A DNA stretch of 64,000 nt from AP-15 sp963777435 (GCA_963777435.1 CAVZQT010000001.1:310001-374000), one strand, 5' to 3'. Positions 18,061-27,922 are shown, counted from the stretch's first letter. The notes: generated from the letters alone by a model not told the origin. Translations and numbers: made by a program.

Positions 18061-19041
18061 ATGAGCCACGTGGTCACAGTCGACGAGGCAGAAGGTTCGT
18101 TGCGCCTCGATCGTTGGTTCAAGCGGCATTATCCGGCATTGGCGCATGGGCGGCTTGAGAAATTGCTGCGCACCGGCCAGATCCGGGTCGACGGTCGGCG
18201 CGCCAAAGCCGGCGACCGCGTGGAGCCGGGTCAGACAATCCGGGTTCCGCCGTTGAGCGAGGCCGAGCCGGCGGGAGCGCCCGCGCCGCGCGCGATATCC
18301 CCAGCTGATCGAGCGATGCTGGAAGACGCGATCCTGCACCGCGACGAGCACGTGATCGTGCTTAACAAACCACCCGGTTTGGCGGTCCAAGGCGGGACGC
18401 GGTCAGAGCGGCATCTCGACGGAATGCTCGACGCGCTGCGCTTTGGCTACGCCGAGCGGCCGCGGCTCGTTCACCGGCTCGACAAGGACACGAGCGGCGC
18501 ACTTGCCATTGCCCGCACCGCCGCGGCGGCAGCTTTTCTGACCCGCGCGTTTCGCGACAAGGCGACGCGCAAAATTTATTGGGCATTGGTTGTCGGGCGG
18601 CCAAAGGCCCTGCAGGGGAGGATTGATTTGGCGCTTGCCAAGCAGGCAGGGCGTGACGGTGAGCGGGTGCGCGCCGACCCCGAGGAGGGGAAGCACGCCG
18701 TCACCTATTACCGGGTCATTGACAGTGCCGGCGACCGTGCAAGCTGGCTTGCATTGCTGCCGGTCACCGGGCGTACGCACCAGCTGCGCGCCCATTGCGC
18801 CGCGATCGGCACGTCGATTCTCGGCGACCCGAAATACGGTGCCCCCGCTCCCCAACTTGCCGGCGTGCCAAACGCGGATCGACTGCATCTCCATGCGCGC
18901 GAATTGTCGGTCCCGCATCCTGCCGGCGGTATTCTGCGGATCGTCGCGCCATTGCCGGCTCACATGAAGCAGAGCTGGCAATTCTTTGGTTTTCCCAATG
19001 ACGCCAAGGATCCGTTTGTGGCGTTGGATCTTCAGGAATGA
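18061..19041 (+). CDS. 23S rRNA pseudouridine synthase, RluC/RluD type
   Basis: 326 residues with an N-terminal S4 RNA-binding domain (LRLDRWFKRHYP, LLRTGQIRVDGRRA) and a pseudouridine synthase domain. The catalytic Asp141 lies in VHRLDKDTSG, followed by GRTHQLRAHCAAIG near the C-terminus. In alphaproteobacteria proteins like this with the order RluC-ATP12 usually modify 23S rRNA positions 955/2504/2580 (RluC). The assignment to RluC over RluD rests on that context and the 'HLDGMLDALRFG' segment and is not certain. Stop codon overlaps the next gene's ATG by 4 bp. Confidence 0.93.
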   Translation: MSHVVTVDEAEGSLRLDRWFKRHYPALAHGRLEKLLRTGQIRVDGRRAKAGDRVEPGQTIRVPPLSEAEPAGAPAPRAISPADRAMLEDAILHRDEHVIVLNKPPGLAVQGGTRSERHLDGMLDALRFGYAERPRLVHRLDKDTSGALAIARTAAAAAFLTRAFRDKATRKIYWALVVGRPKALQGRIDLALAKQAGRDGERVRADPEEGKHAVTYYRVIDSAGDRASWLALLPVTGRTHQLRAHCAAIGTSILGDPKYGAPAPQLAGVPNADRLHLHARELSVPHPAGGILRIVAPLPAHMKQSWQFFGFPNDAKDPFVALDLQE

Positions 19042-19733
19042 AACGCTTTTATCGGCGGGCCGACATCGTTCGAGTGGGCCAAGGATACGGCGTCACCCTT
19101 GATGGGAAAGCGATCAAGACGCCGGCCAAACGTGACCTGATCGTGCCGACCGCGGCTTTGGCGGAGGCAATCGCCGCCGAGTGGAACGCCCAGGACGACG
19201 AGATCCGGCCGGCGCAAATGCCGTTGACGCAGATCGTCAACACCGCGATCGACCGGGTGATGCCGCAGCGTGCGCTTATCGTCCAGCAGATCGCGGGCTA
19301 TGCCGGGACCGATCTTGTCTGCTACCGGGCGCTGCGCCCGCCCGAGTTAGTCGCGCACCAGCAGGCGGCGTGGCAGCCGCTGGTCGATTGGGCGGTACTG
19401 CGCTACGACGCGCCGCTCGAAATCACTGCCGGTGTCATCCCGATCGAGCAGTCATCGGCGAGCCTGCACGCGCTTGCCGCCGCCGTCGCTGAATATGACG
19501 ATTTCGCATTGGCGGCATTACACCTTATTACGGCCGCCTGTGGTTCCCTTGTCATCGCGCTTGCGTTGATCGAGGGCAAGCTTGGTGCGGACGAGGCCTT
19601 TGCCGCCTCGCAGCTCGATGAAAGCTTCCAGATCGAAGCCTGGGGCGAGGATGCCGAACAGGCCCAGCGTCGCCAGGCGTTGGCTGGGGATATTGCGGCG
19701 GCGGCCGAATTTCTATCGTTATTGCGCCCCTGA
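19038..19733 (+). CDS. ATP12-family F1-ATPase assembly chaperone
   Basis: 231 residues matching the alphaproteobacterial/mitochondrial ATP12 chaperone that binds the F1 alpha subunit during ATP synthase assembly. Visible are KRFYRRADIV, YGVTLDGKAIKTPAK, the EWNAQDDEIRPAQMPLTQIVNTAIDRV segment, and the C-terminal FQIEAWGEDAEQAQRRQAL. Its ATG overlaps the rluC-like stop (ATGA). It converges with the carbamoyltransferase gene and overlaps it by 15 bp. The presence of this family supports an alphaproteobacterial host. Confidence 0.94.
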   Translation: MKRFYRRADIVRVGQGYGVTLDGKAIKTPAKRDLIVPTAALAEAIAAEWNAQDDEIRPAQMPLTQIVNTAIDRVMPQRALIVQQIAGYAGTDLVCYRALRPPELVAHQQAAWQPLVDWAVLRYDAPLEITAGVIPIEQSSASLHALAAAVAEYDDFALAALHLITAACGSLVIALALIEGKLGADEAFAASQLDESFQIEAWGEDAEQAQRRQALAGDIAAAAEFLSLLRP

Positions 19734-21454
19734 GTTCGATGATCGTCGGGTCCACAGCGCTTGCGGGGTGACGACAAAATCGACCCGGCCCTCGTCGAGC
19801 GTCCTCAGGCATTCTTGGGGGCGATTGACGATCGGCTCCTCATGAACGTTTAGGCTGGTGTTGACCAGTACCGGCAGCCCGGTCCGCGTCTTGAACGCCG
19901 CCAAGATGTCGAAATAGCAGGGATTATCGCCGCGCTCGATGACTTGCGGCCGGGCGCTGCCGTCGACATGCACGATGCCCGGGATCTTGTCGCGCCAATC
20001 CCGGCGCACATCGCAGCTGATCGTCATGAAATGCGCGGCATAGCGGTTGGCCGCTCCGATGTCGAATACTTCGCTTGCTTCGCTTGCGGCGATGACCGGC
20101 GCGAACGGCATGAATTCGCTGCGCTGTAGCCGCTGGTTTAGCTTATTGGTTGATATTCGGGTCTGCCGGACTGGCGAGTATGCTGCGGGCGCCAAGCGCG
20201 CGCGGACCATACTCCATGCGGCCGTTGTAGATCGCGCCAATCTGCCCCTGCGCCAGCTTTTCGGCCGCGACCGCAGTCGGATCACCGTCAATGCACTGGA
20301 TCGCGGCGGATGCGCCAAAGACCGCGCCGACCTTGGCATTGGAGTCGCCGCCCCAGTAAACATTGCTCAGACGCTGCCGCTGCGACAGCCACATCGGCAA
20401 ACCGTCGCGTTCGAGCAGAAACTGCAGGACGCCGCCAATAACGAGGCCGTCATCGCCCATCGGCGGGACGACAAAGACCTCGTCAACCGGCAAATTTTCG
20501 GCGAGCAGCCGGTTGAGCCGGACATTGGCGAACACCCCGCCCGCAAGCCCGAGCCGCCGAACCTGATGTTTTTCGAGCAGACGGCTGACCGACTCGCGAA
20601 TGCAGTGTTCGAGCAATGCCTGCACCGAGGCGGCGGCGTTCTCGCGGGTCTCGGTCAAGGCAAGCGGCTCAAAGCATTCGCGCATTTCGCGATGATCGGC
20701 AAAATCCATCGTGATCCGCCCGTCATCGCAGATGCTGTAGTGACGCAGCATCTCGGGCAGCAAGGTCGGCTCGCCATAGGCGGCAAGCCCGGTCAATTTC
20801 CCTTCATGCCGATTGATCTTCCAGCCCAGCGCCTCGGTCACGCAGCCATAGGCGAGCCCGAGGCTGCCTGAGTTGTCGCCCTCGCACAGCCAGCGATCGT
20901 CGCCGTAAAGGTTCGCGAGCTCGCCGTCCTGCATCAAGTAGTGACTGTAATAGACTTGGTCGCCGACCCCGTCCGCGGTGTAGAGCAGCGCCTCGTCCCA
21001 ATCGGTAAAGAACAGGCTCGGCAGCGCGTGAGTAAAGTGATGGTTCGAGAAAAAGACACGCACGTCTTGGCGCAATCCGAGATCGGCCAACAAGGCCTGA
21101 TAATCGAAAACATCCTCGGCGCGGTGGCCGGGATTTTTGCGCAGCACGAGGCTGATCTCGTGCATTTTCGGAGTGTCCGGTCAGCCGCCGCCACTCTTCC
21201 CGCACCCGCTCATACGAGCGCCGATGCTTGAAATAATGCCGCTGAAACAGGCAGCGGGTGCAAACCAGCACATCAACGTGCCGACGCTCGACACCGGCAA
21301 TGCGCAGCACCTCGGCGATCGATTTTTCGGGAAAGCCGCCGGAACATTTGATCCGATTCAGCCGCTCCTCGGCGACCGCGGCGAGCAGCCGGTAGTCGTC
21401 AAACAATGCTGCCGACGAATCATGCGGTCCGCTATGCAGACTGAGGATCAACAT
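19719..21454 (-). CDS. Carbamoyltransferase (NodU/CmcH family), two frameshifts
   Basis: Transfers carbamoyl from carbamoyl phosphate to a sugar or other hydroxyl, as in NodU, CmcH and TobZ. Starting at ATG 21454 the N-terminal ATPase-like part reads ILSLHSGPHDSSAALF and AVAEERLNRIKCSGGFP. One surplus base near 21170 moves it to a second frame with FFSNHHFTHALPS, GWKINRHEGKLTGLAAYGEP, LGLAGGVFANVRLN and YGPRALGARSILASP. Another surplus base near 20146 moves it to a third frame with LNQRLQRSEFMPFAPV and GLPVLVNTSLNVHEEPIVN. Joined, it gives about 577 residues, the normal length. It overlaps the ATP12 gene by 15 bp. Neighbouring glycosyltransferase debris suggests surface glycan or glycolipid modification. 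Confidence 0.88.
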
Positions 21455-21501
21455 TGCGCGGTGTCTGGCTTGGTTGCGGGGTGGCGGATGCCGGGGCATG
21501 G

Positions 21502-22701
21502 TCAGGCGATGATAGCAGCAAATTGCCGGCGCAAAGGCTGTCCGGGCCGTAGCGCTGCACCACCTCGGCGCGGATCGCTCTGCGGTCATAGCGCGCGGCC
21601 TGCGCCGCATCTCCCGCAAGGCATCGCGCAATGCCGGCGTGTCGCCGCACGGCACCAGCATCGCCGTTATCCGCGATCGATCAGATGATCCGGTCCGCCG
21701 CTCGCGGTGCTGACGACCGGGAGACCGCAGGCCAAGGCCTCGATCACGACGACGCCAAAGGTTTCGTGCATTGCTGGCGAGCGCAAAGGCGTCGGCGGCT
21801 TCCATCTCCGCCCGCACGCGATCCGCTGCCAAGGCTCCGACGAAATCGACTTGCGCCGCAATGCCGAGCTTGGCGTACAGTCGCTCGAGGCTGGGCCAGC
21901 GACGGGCCGTCGCCGACCAGCCGCAAGCGCACATTCCGAACTCGTCGCAAAACGCCCCGGCAAAGGCCTCGAGCAGCAGCGCGTGCCCTTTTTCCGGCGA
22001 CATCCGGGCGACGCAAGGAAAACGAAGGGCGATCTTGCACCGCGGTGTCCTGAAGGTGCCGGCCGCAGCGACCGTCATCGCGAGCCCTGCGCCGCGAAAG
22101 CTTCAGAGGAACGCCTCCCCGAGCACATTGGGCAAATAGCGCCATGGCGATCCCGGGTAGTGGTGCTCGAGCAGCCCGCGAGATAGGGGCTGACGGCAAT
22201 GCACCGGCTCGCCCGCTTGGTGACCCGGCGGATCAGGTCGCGTTCCCACCACCGCCCGCCGGCGGGGCCGGCGCTATGCTCGGTGACGACAAACGGGATC
22301 CCAAAGCGCCGGTTGATCGCCAGAGCCAACACGCCGGCATTCAAGCAGCAATGCGCGTGAACCAGGTCCGGCCGACCGTTCTCGTCGATGTAGCGGCCGC
22401 AAGAGTTTCATGCCGCAACGGGTCCACGCCACACGGGTTGCGGTACGGCAGCCGCGGCAGCGCGGTGAAGTCGTTGCGCCGGTAGATCGGGACGCCGTCG
22501 TTTTCGACGGTAAGGGTTATCGGCCCCCTGCGCGCGGTACCCGGCCGCTCTCCAATCGCGCCAGGTGTGAATGGTAGGGGCGAGTATCGCGACGCGATGG
22601 CCCGCCGTCTTCAATGCCAATGCCTGATCGCGGAAATAGCCGCCCCCCGAGCCGCGCCCGTCCGAATACCAGGACGGTATCACGAGGAGGTGGCTGGTCA
22701 A
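21502..22701 (-). pseudogene. GT4-family glycosyltransferase, heavily frameshifted
   Basis: Pieces of one GT-B glycosyltransferase occur in order but in changing frames. They are HLLVIPSWYSDGRGSGGGYFRDQALALK; TVENDGVPIYRRNDF; GRYIDENGRPDLVHAHCCLN and AINRRFGIPFVVTEHSAG; LLEHHYPGSPWRYLPNV; CVARMSPEKGHALLLEAF; NVRLRLVGDGPS; LERLYAKLGIAAQVDFVGAL; ETFGVVVIEALACGLPVVST; and LVPCGDTPALRDAL. The last blocks are the GT4 nucleotide-sugar site (E-x7-E). At least seven frame changes occur in 1.2 kb, far more than in any neighbour, so a true pseudogene is likely. The 3' limit is uncertain (stop at 21502 or 21432). The 5' end has no stop separating it from the decarboxylase-like frame upstream; a TTG at 22701 is the likely old start. 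Confidence 0.75.
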
Positions 22702-23112
22702 GCGGCTCGTCTTTTGCGCCGCCTGTTCAGCGCGATACTCGGCGAATGCCTTGCTTGCCACCATCATCGATTCGCGAATGATCGGCACCCCGACATAACC
22801 TGAGAGGTGCAACAGCGCTTCGGTCAGTTCCTCCTCGGACCAGCCTTGGCGCAGAGCCATGCGCAGATGCAATCCGAGCTCGGGCTCGCGCCCGGTCGCG
22901 GCATCCGAGATCACGCAGATTAAGGCCCGTGTCTTCAGATCGAGACCGGGCCGCGTCCACAATGCGCCAAACACGGTCTCGGTCGCCACGTCGATGAATT
23001 TCTTCATGACCGGGTCGCTGTAGATCTCGCGCGCCGAGCGTTCGACCGCAACATCGCCCATCAGCCGCCGCCGCATCGCCGCGCCTTTTAGATACAACTC
23101 GCTCTCCGCCAT
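22702..23112 (-). CDS. Carboxymuconolactone decarboxylase-family protein (runs into the next gene)
   Basis: About 137 residues of the CMD/AhpD fold. After ATG 23112 (Shine-Dalgarno GAGGA just upstream) come SARE...VMKKFIDVATETVFGALWTRPGLDLKTR, then ELGLHLRMALRQGWSEEELTEALLHLSGYVGVP, which is the CMD core with Glu-x3-His. There is no CxxC pair, so it is not an AhpD peroxidase-type protein. Physiological substrate unknown; many such proteins are not decarboxylases. No stop codon follows the expected end (FAEYRAEQAAQKTSR); the frame goes on into the glycosyltransferase to 22408. A one-base shift there would give TGA overlapping the TTG start of that gene, so the fusion is probably accidental. 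Confidence 0.75.
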
Positions 23113-23299
23113 GATTTCCTCGCTCGGCTGAGTTAAGGGCAATGTGCCGATATTGCCTGGCGATGGGGGTTCCAAACAAGCTGTGAGCACGCCGGTACGT
23201 TTTCCTCACCTTTGAGGTCTTGCTGTGTTTCGCGCGAAGTAGCAAGGACGGCGCGGAGCAGCTTGACGATGTGGATGAAAGCACGGCGAATTCACGGTC

Positions 23300-24271
23300 A
23301 TGGATGATCTTGCGACGCTCGAAGCGGCGGCGGAGTTGGTGCATCGGGTGGTGTCGCCGACGCCGGCTTATTGCTGGCCGTTGCTGTCGCGGCGGGTCGG
23401 CGTCGAATTGTGGGTCAAGCACGAAAACCACACCCCGATCGGCGCGTTCAAATTGCGCGGCGGCTTGGTCTATCTCGACGACCTGAAGCGGCGCGAGCCG
23501 CAGACCGCAGGTGTGATCACCGCGACCCGCGGCAATCACGGTCAGAGTATCGCCTATGCTGCAACGCGCCTCGGGCTCGCCGCGACAATCGTCGTGCCGC
23601 ACGGCAACAGCGTCGAAAAGAACCGGGCGATGGAAGCGTTTGGCGCGCGACTGGTGGAGCACGGTCACGACTTCCAGGCCGCCTATGAGCACGCCATCGA
23701 ATTGGCCGACCGCGAGCGTCTGCATCTCGTGCGCTCTTATGATCCGCTGCTGGTGCGCGGGGTCGCGAGCTACGGGCTCGAACTGTTTCGAGCGGTGCCC
23801 GATCTCGACACCGTCTATGTTCCGATTGGGCTCGGCAGCGGCATTTCCGGGGTCATCGCGGGACGCGAGACGCTGCGGCAAACGGCCGAGATCGTCGGCG
23901 TCGTCGCGGCCGAGGCGCCGGCCTATGCGTTGTCCGTCGCCGCCGGCCGGCCAGTCGCGACCAATTCCGCCGAGACGATCGCCGACGGGCTTGCGGTGCG
24001 GGTGCCCGACCCGGCGGCCCTCGACATCATCAGCCGCTGGGCGGCGCGCATCGTAACCGTTTCCGAAGCCGAAATCCGCCGCGCGATGCGCATCCTCTAC
24101 ACCGACACACACAATCTTGCCGAGGGTGCCGGCGCTGCAGCCCTGGCAGCGGCATTGCAGGAACGCGACCGCCTCACCGGCAAGCGCGTCGCGGTGATCC
24201 AGACGGGCGGCAATATCGACCGCGGCTTCTTCATCGACGTCTTGGCCGAGAGCGATCTCGACCTCAAATAG
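23300..24271 (+). CDS. PLP-dependent threonine/serine dehydratase-like enzyme
   Basis: 323-residue fold-type II PLP enzyme related to catabolic threonine dehydratase and hydroxyaspartate dehydratase. The PLP lysine is Lys51 in IGAFKLRGG; TATRGNHGQSIAYAA forms the substrate loop, GLGSGISGV the phosphate-binding glycine loop, and the C-terminus has the IQTGGNIDR motif. No ACT regulatory domain, so it is not the biosynthetic IlvA form. It begins TLEAAAELVHRVVSPTPAY. Divergent from the CMD-like gene and followed by a Uma2 gene. The exact substrate (threonine, serine or 3-hydroxyaspartate) is not decided by what can be seen. Confidence 0.88.
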   Translation: MDDLATLEAAAELVHRVVSPTPAYCWPLLSRRVGVELWVKHENHTPIGAFKLRGGLVYLDDLKRREPQTAGVITATRGNHGQSIAYAATRLGLAATIVVPHGNSVEKNRAMEAFGARLVEHGHDFQAAYEHAIELADRERLHLVRSYDPLLVRGVASYGLELFRAVPDLDTVYVPIGLGSGISGVIAGRETLRQTAEIVGVVAAEAPAYALSVAAGRPVATNSAETIADGLAVRVPDPAALDIISRWAARIVTVSEAEIRRAMRILYTDTHNLAEGAGAAALAAALQERDRLTGKRVAVIQTGGNIDRGFFIDVLAESDLDLK

Positions 24272-24292
24272 CGAACGACGGAGCATGATCCC

Positions 24293-24872
24293 TTGGCTAT
24301 GCAGGCTGCCTACAAACTGCTGACCGTCGAGGAGTTTCTCGACGCGTGCCCGAACGACCAGCGTCATTACCAGCTGTTCGACGGGGTTATGGTGGCGATG
24401 GCGCCACCCGGCATCCCCCATCAGGTCATCGCAGCCAATCTTACAATCGAGATCGGCTTGGCGGTCCGAGCCAACCTTCCCGGCTGCTCGATCCACAGCC
24501 AGGCCGGGATAGCGCCGCACGGGGTCAGCGGCCGGGACCACTTTGAAACCGATATCACCGTGACCTGCGAGCCGTTATCGGGAAGCTATCGCGGGATCAT
24601 TTCCGAGCCTTTGCTGATCGTCGAAGTATTGTCACCCTCGACCGATCGCGACGATGTCTTCCTCAAGCTTCCGGCCCACCAGCGGATTCCAAGCCTGCAC
24701 GAGATCCTCTACATCGAGACCGAGCGGATGGGTGCGACGGTGTATCGCCGCGACGGCGGAGGGTGGGCCACGATTGCGGTGGGCGGACAAGATCGCCTGC
24801 GGCTCGACACGATCGGGTTCGACCTCCCCGCTTGTGGAATTGTATCGCGGGATACCCGGGCTTGCTCCATAA
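24293..24872 (+). CDS. Uma2-family (DUF820) putative endonuclease, one frameshift near the end
   Basis: About 193 residues of the PD-(D/E)xK-like Uma2 family, whose function is not established. Visible are LTVEEFLDAC, YQLFDGVMVAMAPP, HQVIAANL, the acidic FETDITVTC region, LLIVEVLSPSTDRDD and ILYIETER. The normal family ending LPLVELYRGIPGL is present but out of frame: the CCCC run at 24826-24829 has one base too many. Without it, translation ends at 24872; as written, the frame runs to 24919. Start TTG 24293 lies about 10 bases after GGAG; ATG 24299 is the alternative. It stands alone between two unrelated enzyme genes. Confidence 0.8.
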
Positions 24873-24944
24873 CATCCTCGAACAGATCAGCGGCTCCTGA
24901 AGGCGATGTACAGCCGTGAGCGGAGTGGTCTGAAGGAGCAGAAC

Positions 24945-26001
24945 GTGGCTCGGGGGAGCCGAATTAAGATAAGTCGCAAGACATGGTGCGCCGTTGCCGG
25001 CGGGTGGGCTGTTGTGGTGCTGTCGGCGCTATGGCCGGCGGCTGCCGCGGTGTGGACGCCCGACCATGTCGTCATCGTGATCGAGGAGAATTTGTCGTCG
25101 CGCAATCTCGTGCCGCAGCTGACCTATCTCATCAGCCTGATGCACGACAATGCGAATTTCACCAACTCACACGGCATCGACCACCCTTCGCAGCCCAATT
25201 ACCTCGCGCTGTTCTCGGGTTCGACGCAAGGAACCGGCTCCGAAGCGAAGCACAATCCCGACGGCTCCAACCCAATCGTTGAAGGCCATAGCCAGGTCGG
25301 CACCGATGCGCCGCTGGTCAACGCGCCGCTCGATACCCCCAATCTCGGGGCGGCGCTGATCCATGCCGGGCGCAGCTTTGCCGGGTATTCGGAGGACCTC
25401 CCCTCTGCCGGTTTCACCGGCGTCACTCATACCGGACCTGCAGGCAGCGGCATCGATTATCAGCGCAAGCATAATCCCTGGGTGAATTGGCAGGCGGCAA
25501 ACGACAGCGCGATCGGCCGCAATCAGCTGCCGGCGTCAGTCAACCTGCCGTTCACCGCATTTCCGAGCGACGAATCCGGTTTCGCGAGGCTGCCGACCGT
25601 CGCGATCGTCGTGCCCAACCAGATCGACGATGCTCACAGAATCCGACGCGGCACTGCCCGGGACCAATTACGGCAGGACGATGGATGACTGGCTGCGCCG
25701 GCACATCGAGCCGTACCGGCGCTGGGCAATGACCCACAACAGCCTTTTGATCGTCACCTGGGACGAGGATGAAGACGATTACACCCCCGTCAAAGACGCC
25801 AGCGGTTCGATTGTCGCCAAGCGTTATATCAATCTGATCCCGACGATCATGGCGGGTGAAGGGGTGGTGCCGGGCAGCTATGACGAGCGGATCGATCATT
25901 ACGCTGTATTGCGCACGATCGAGGACTTCTACGGGCTGCCACCGTTATCGCATGGCGACGCCGCGGCAACACCGATCACCGATGCCTTTCGCCAGCCGTG
26001 A
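24945..26001 (+). CDS. Phosphoesterase (phospholipase C/acid phosphatase AcpA-like), one frameshift
   Basis: Exported phosphoesterase of the PF04185 type. GTG 24945, preceded by AAGGAG at 24933-24938, is the best start; the frame is open to ATG 24906. A signal anchor (KTWCAVAGGWAVVVLSALWPAAAA) leads into DHVVIVIEENLS, the metal/nucleophile segment. The conserved SHGIDHPSQPNYLALFSG, YSEDLPS and the C-terminal LLIVTWDEDEDDY with NLIPTIMAGEGV follow. One extra base at about 25638 splits it: NQIDDAH continues as ESDAALPGTNYGRTMDDWL in the next frame. Callers show 24906-25688 and 25630-26001. Substrate unknown. Confidence 0.85.
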
Positions 26002-26019
26002 CGCCGCCGGCGGGTGTGG

Positions 26020-26400
26020 TCAGTCCGCTACGACCGGCATCGGCCGGCGCGCGGTGACTTCGATTTCGATTTTCATGCGCGGATCGACAAGGCCGCAGAT
26101 GAGTGCGGTTGCCGCCGGCCGAATGGCGCCAAAAGCCTCGCCCAATACCGGCACGATCTTCGGCCAGTCGGTGGAATCGGGCAGGTAATAACGCACTCGA
26201 ACGATATCGGCGAGGGTGGCGCCGGCCTCGATATTGCGCAACGCTTGCCGCGCCTGTTCGGCCGGATCGTCGACGATCGTCATCTGGGCATAATCGAACC
26301 CGGTCGTGCCGGCGACAAAGACCCATTCGCCATCAACGACCGCGCGGCTGTATCCGGCCGCCGCCTCGAACGGCGAGCCCGACGAAATCAGCCGCCGCAT
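26020..26400 (-). CDS. RidA/YjgF/Rid-family protein
   Basis: 126 residues of the Rid family, trimeric proteins of which RidA hydrolyses reactive enamine/imine intermediates. Visible are SPFEAAAGYSRAVVDGEWVFVAGTTG, the EQARQALRNIEAGATLADIVRVRYYL segment, and the C-terminal CGLVDPRMKIEIEVTA. The Arg of the canonical RidA carboxylate-binding site (in CxR near the C-terminus) is not evident in the expected form (GLVDPRMKIEIE), so a non-RidA Rid subfamily is likely. Starts 1 bp after the ivd stop, hence an operon with isovaleryl-CoA dehydrogenase. Confidence 0.9.
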   Translation of the reverse strand: MRRLISSGSPFEAAAGYSRAVVDGEWVFVAGTTGFDYAQMTIVDDPAEQARQALRNIEAGATLADIVRVRYYLPDSTDWPKIVPVLGEAFGAIRPAATALICGLVDPRMKIEIEVTARRPMPVVAD

Positions 26401-26401
26401 C

Positions 26402-27574
26402 TCACGCGCTCTCCTCGAAGATTTCGCGGCCGATCAGCATTCGGCGGATCTCAGAGGTGCCGGCGCCGATCTCGTAGAGCTTGGCGTCGCGCAACAGCCG
26501 GCCTGCGGGAAACTCGTTGATGTAGCCATTGCCGCCGAGGATTTGCACCGCATCCAACGCCATCGCGGTTGCCTTCTCGGCGGCATAAAGGATCGCCCCG
26601 GCGGCGTCTTTGCGGGTAGTCTGCCCGCGGTCGCAGGCGCGCGCCACGGCATAGACATAGGCCTTGCACGCATTCATGCCGGTGTACATGTCGGCAATCT
26701 TGCCCTGGATCAGCTGGAATTCGCCGATCGGCTGGCCGAACTGCTTGCGGTCGTGGATATAGGGCACGACGAGATCGAGGCAGGCTTGCATGATCCCGAG
26801 CGGGCCGGCAGCCAGCACCGCGCGCTCGTAATCGAGGCCGCTCATCAACACGCGCACCCCCTCGCCCTCGGCCCCGAGCACATTCTCTTCCGGGACCTCA
26901 CAATCCTCGAAGACCAGCTCCGAGGTCGGCGAACCGCGCATCCCCAATTTGTCGAGCTTTTGCGCCGGGCGAAAACCTGGGAAGCCCTTTTCGATCAGAA
27001 AGGCGGTAATGCCGCGGGCGCCCGCGTCGGGCCGCGTCTTGGCATAGACGACGAGCGTGTCGGCGTAGTGGCCGTTGGTGATCCACAGCTTGGTGCCGTT
27101 CAGAACCCAGCGATCGCCTTTTCGGTCGGCGCGCAACCGCATCGAGACGACGTCGGACCCTGCGCCGGGTTCGCTCATCGCCAAGGCGCCGACATGCTCG
27201 CCCGAAATCAATTTCGGCAGGTATTTGCACTTTTGCGCTTCGGTGCCGTTGCGCCGGATCTGGTTGACGCACAAATTCGAGTGCGCGCCGTAGGATAATC
27301 CGACCGAGGCCGAGGCGCGGCTGACCTCCTCCATCGCCACGCAATGGGCGAGATAACCCATGCCGGCGCCGCCATATTCCTCCTCGACGGTGATGCCGTG
27401 CAGCCCGAGCGCCCCCATTTCGGGCCACAATTCGATCGGAAAACGGTCGCTGCGGTCAATCTCGGCGGCAAGCGGGGCAATCTTCTCCTCGGCAAAGTCG
27501 CGCACCGTCGCGCGCAGCAGGTCGATCTCCGGGCCGAGATCGAAATCGAGAGCCGTCAATCTGGTGTTCTGCAT
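26402..27574 (-). CDS. ivd: Isovaleryl-CoA dehydrogenase
   Basis: 390-residue acyl-CoA dehydrogenase oxidising isovaleryl-CoA to 3-methylcrotonyl-CoA in leucine breakdown. Features: EEEYGGAGMGYL, the FAD-binding LAMSEPGAGSDVVSM and WITNGHYAD, and the catalytic base Glu250 in SGLDYERAVLAAGP. A glutamate at this position, rather than near the C-terminus, is the hallmark of isovaleryl-CoA dehydrogenases. The C-terminus has LGGNGYINEFPAGRLLRDAKLYEIGAGTSE. No methylcrotonyl-CoA carboxylase genes are next to it; instead a Rid-family gene follows. Divergent from the truncated yjbQ copy. Confidence 0.94.
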   Translation of the reverse strand: MQNTRLTALDFDLGPEIDLLRATVRDFAEEKIAPLAAEIDRSDRFPIELWPEMGALGLHGITVEEEYGGAGMGYLAHCVAMEEVSRASASVGLSYGAHSNLCVNQIRRNGTEAQKCKYLPKLISGEHVGALAMSEPGAGSDVVSMRLRADRKGDRWVLNGTKLWITNGHYADTLVVYAKTRPDAGARGITAFLIEKGFPGFRPAQKLDKLGMRGSPTSELVFEDCEVPEENVLGAEGEGVRVLMSGLDYERAVLAAGPLGIMQACLDLVVPYIHDRKQFGQPIGEFQLIQGKIADMYTGMNACKAYVYAVARACDRGQTTRKDAAGAILYAAEKATAMALDAVQILGGNGYINEFPAGRLLRDAKLYEIGAGTSEIRRMLIGREIFEESA

Positions 27575-27691
27575 CGCTCGAACGCCGTTCTCCGAATGCC
27601 GGTATCAGACCTATACGCCTCGGGTCGAGTTCGAGCCACGCCACCGGTCACGCTTCACAGCCCAGGGATCAACACCGGAGCACAGACGACT

Positions 27692-27864
27692 ATGCCGATC
27701 GTCCAGACCCGACTGGCGCTCGATACCGAACCGCGCGAAATCAAGGAGATCACCCAGGGGATCGCAGGCTGGGTCGCTGAACAGGGCATCGGCATTGGGT
27801 TGCTAACCATCTACATCCCGCACACTTCGGCCTCGCTGCTGATCCAGGAGAACGGTTCGCCCGA
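27692..27864 (+). repeat. Left copy of ~173-bp direct repeat flanking the AT-rich insert
   Basis: Matches 29651-29823 at an offset of 1959 bp. Bases 27698-27840 are identical (143 bp); over the whole stretch only about five mismatches are seen (two just after the ATG, one at 27841, two at 27855-27856), and similarity ends abruptly at 27865. Confidence 0.95.
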
Positions 27865-27922
27865 GGAATGCGGCCTTCTCATGTCTGAATTAAATGATTT
27901 CCTCAACCAATCACGTTTATGA
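27692..27922 (+). pseudogene. Truncated first copy of yjbQ-family gene
   Basis: The first 57 or so codons are nearly identical in DNA to the intact yjbQ-type gene at 29645-30079 (LALDTEPREIKEITQ, LLTIYIPHTSASLLIQEN). After SPE the sequence changes completely, ending in an unrelated tail (ECGLLMSELNDFLNQSRL) and stop, 76 residues in all versus 144 in the intact copy. The conserved C-terminal half with the GVWQG...HR motif is missing, so no activity is expected. This copy keeps what appears to be the original ivd-divergent promoter region. Confidence 0.85.

Noticed and set aside
22727..24541. 604-codon minus-strand frame opposite the threonine-dehydratase-like and Uma2 genes
   Set aside because: Antisense to genes with clear motifs; its tail merely runs through out-of-frame CMD codons.
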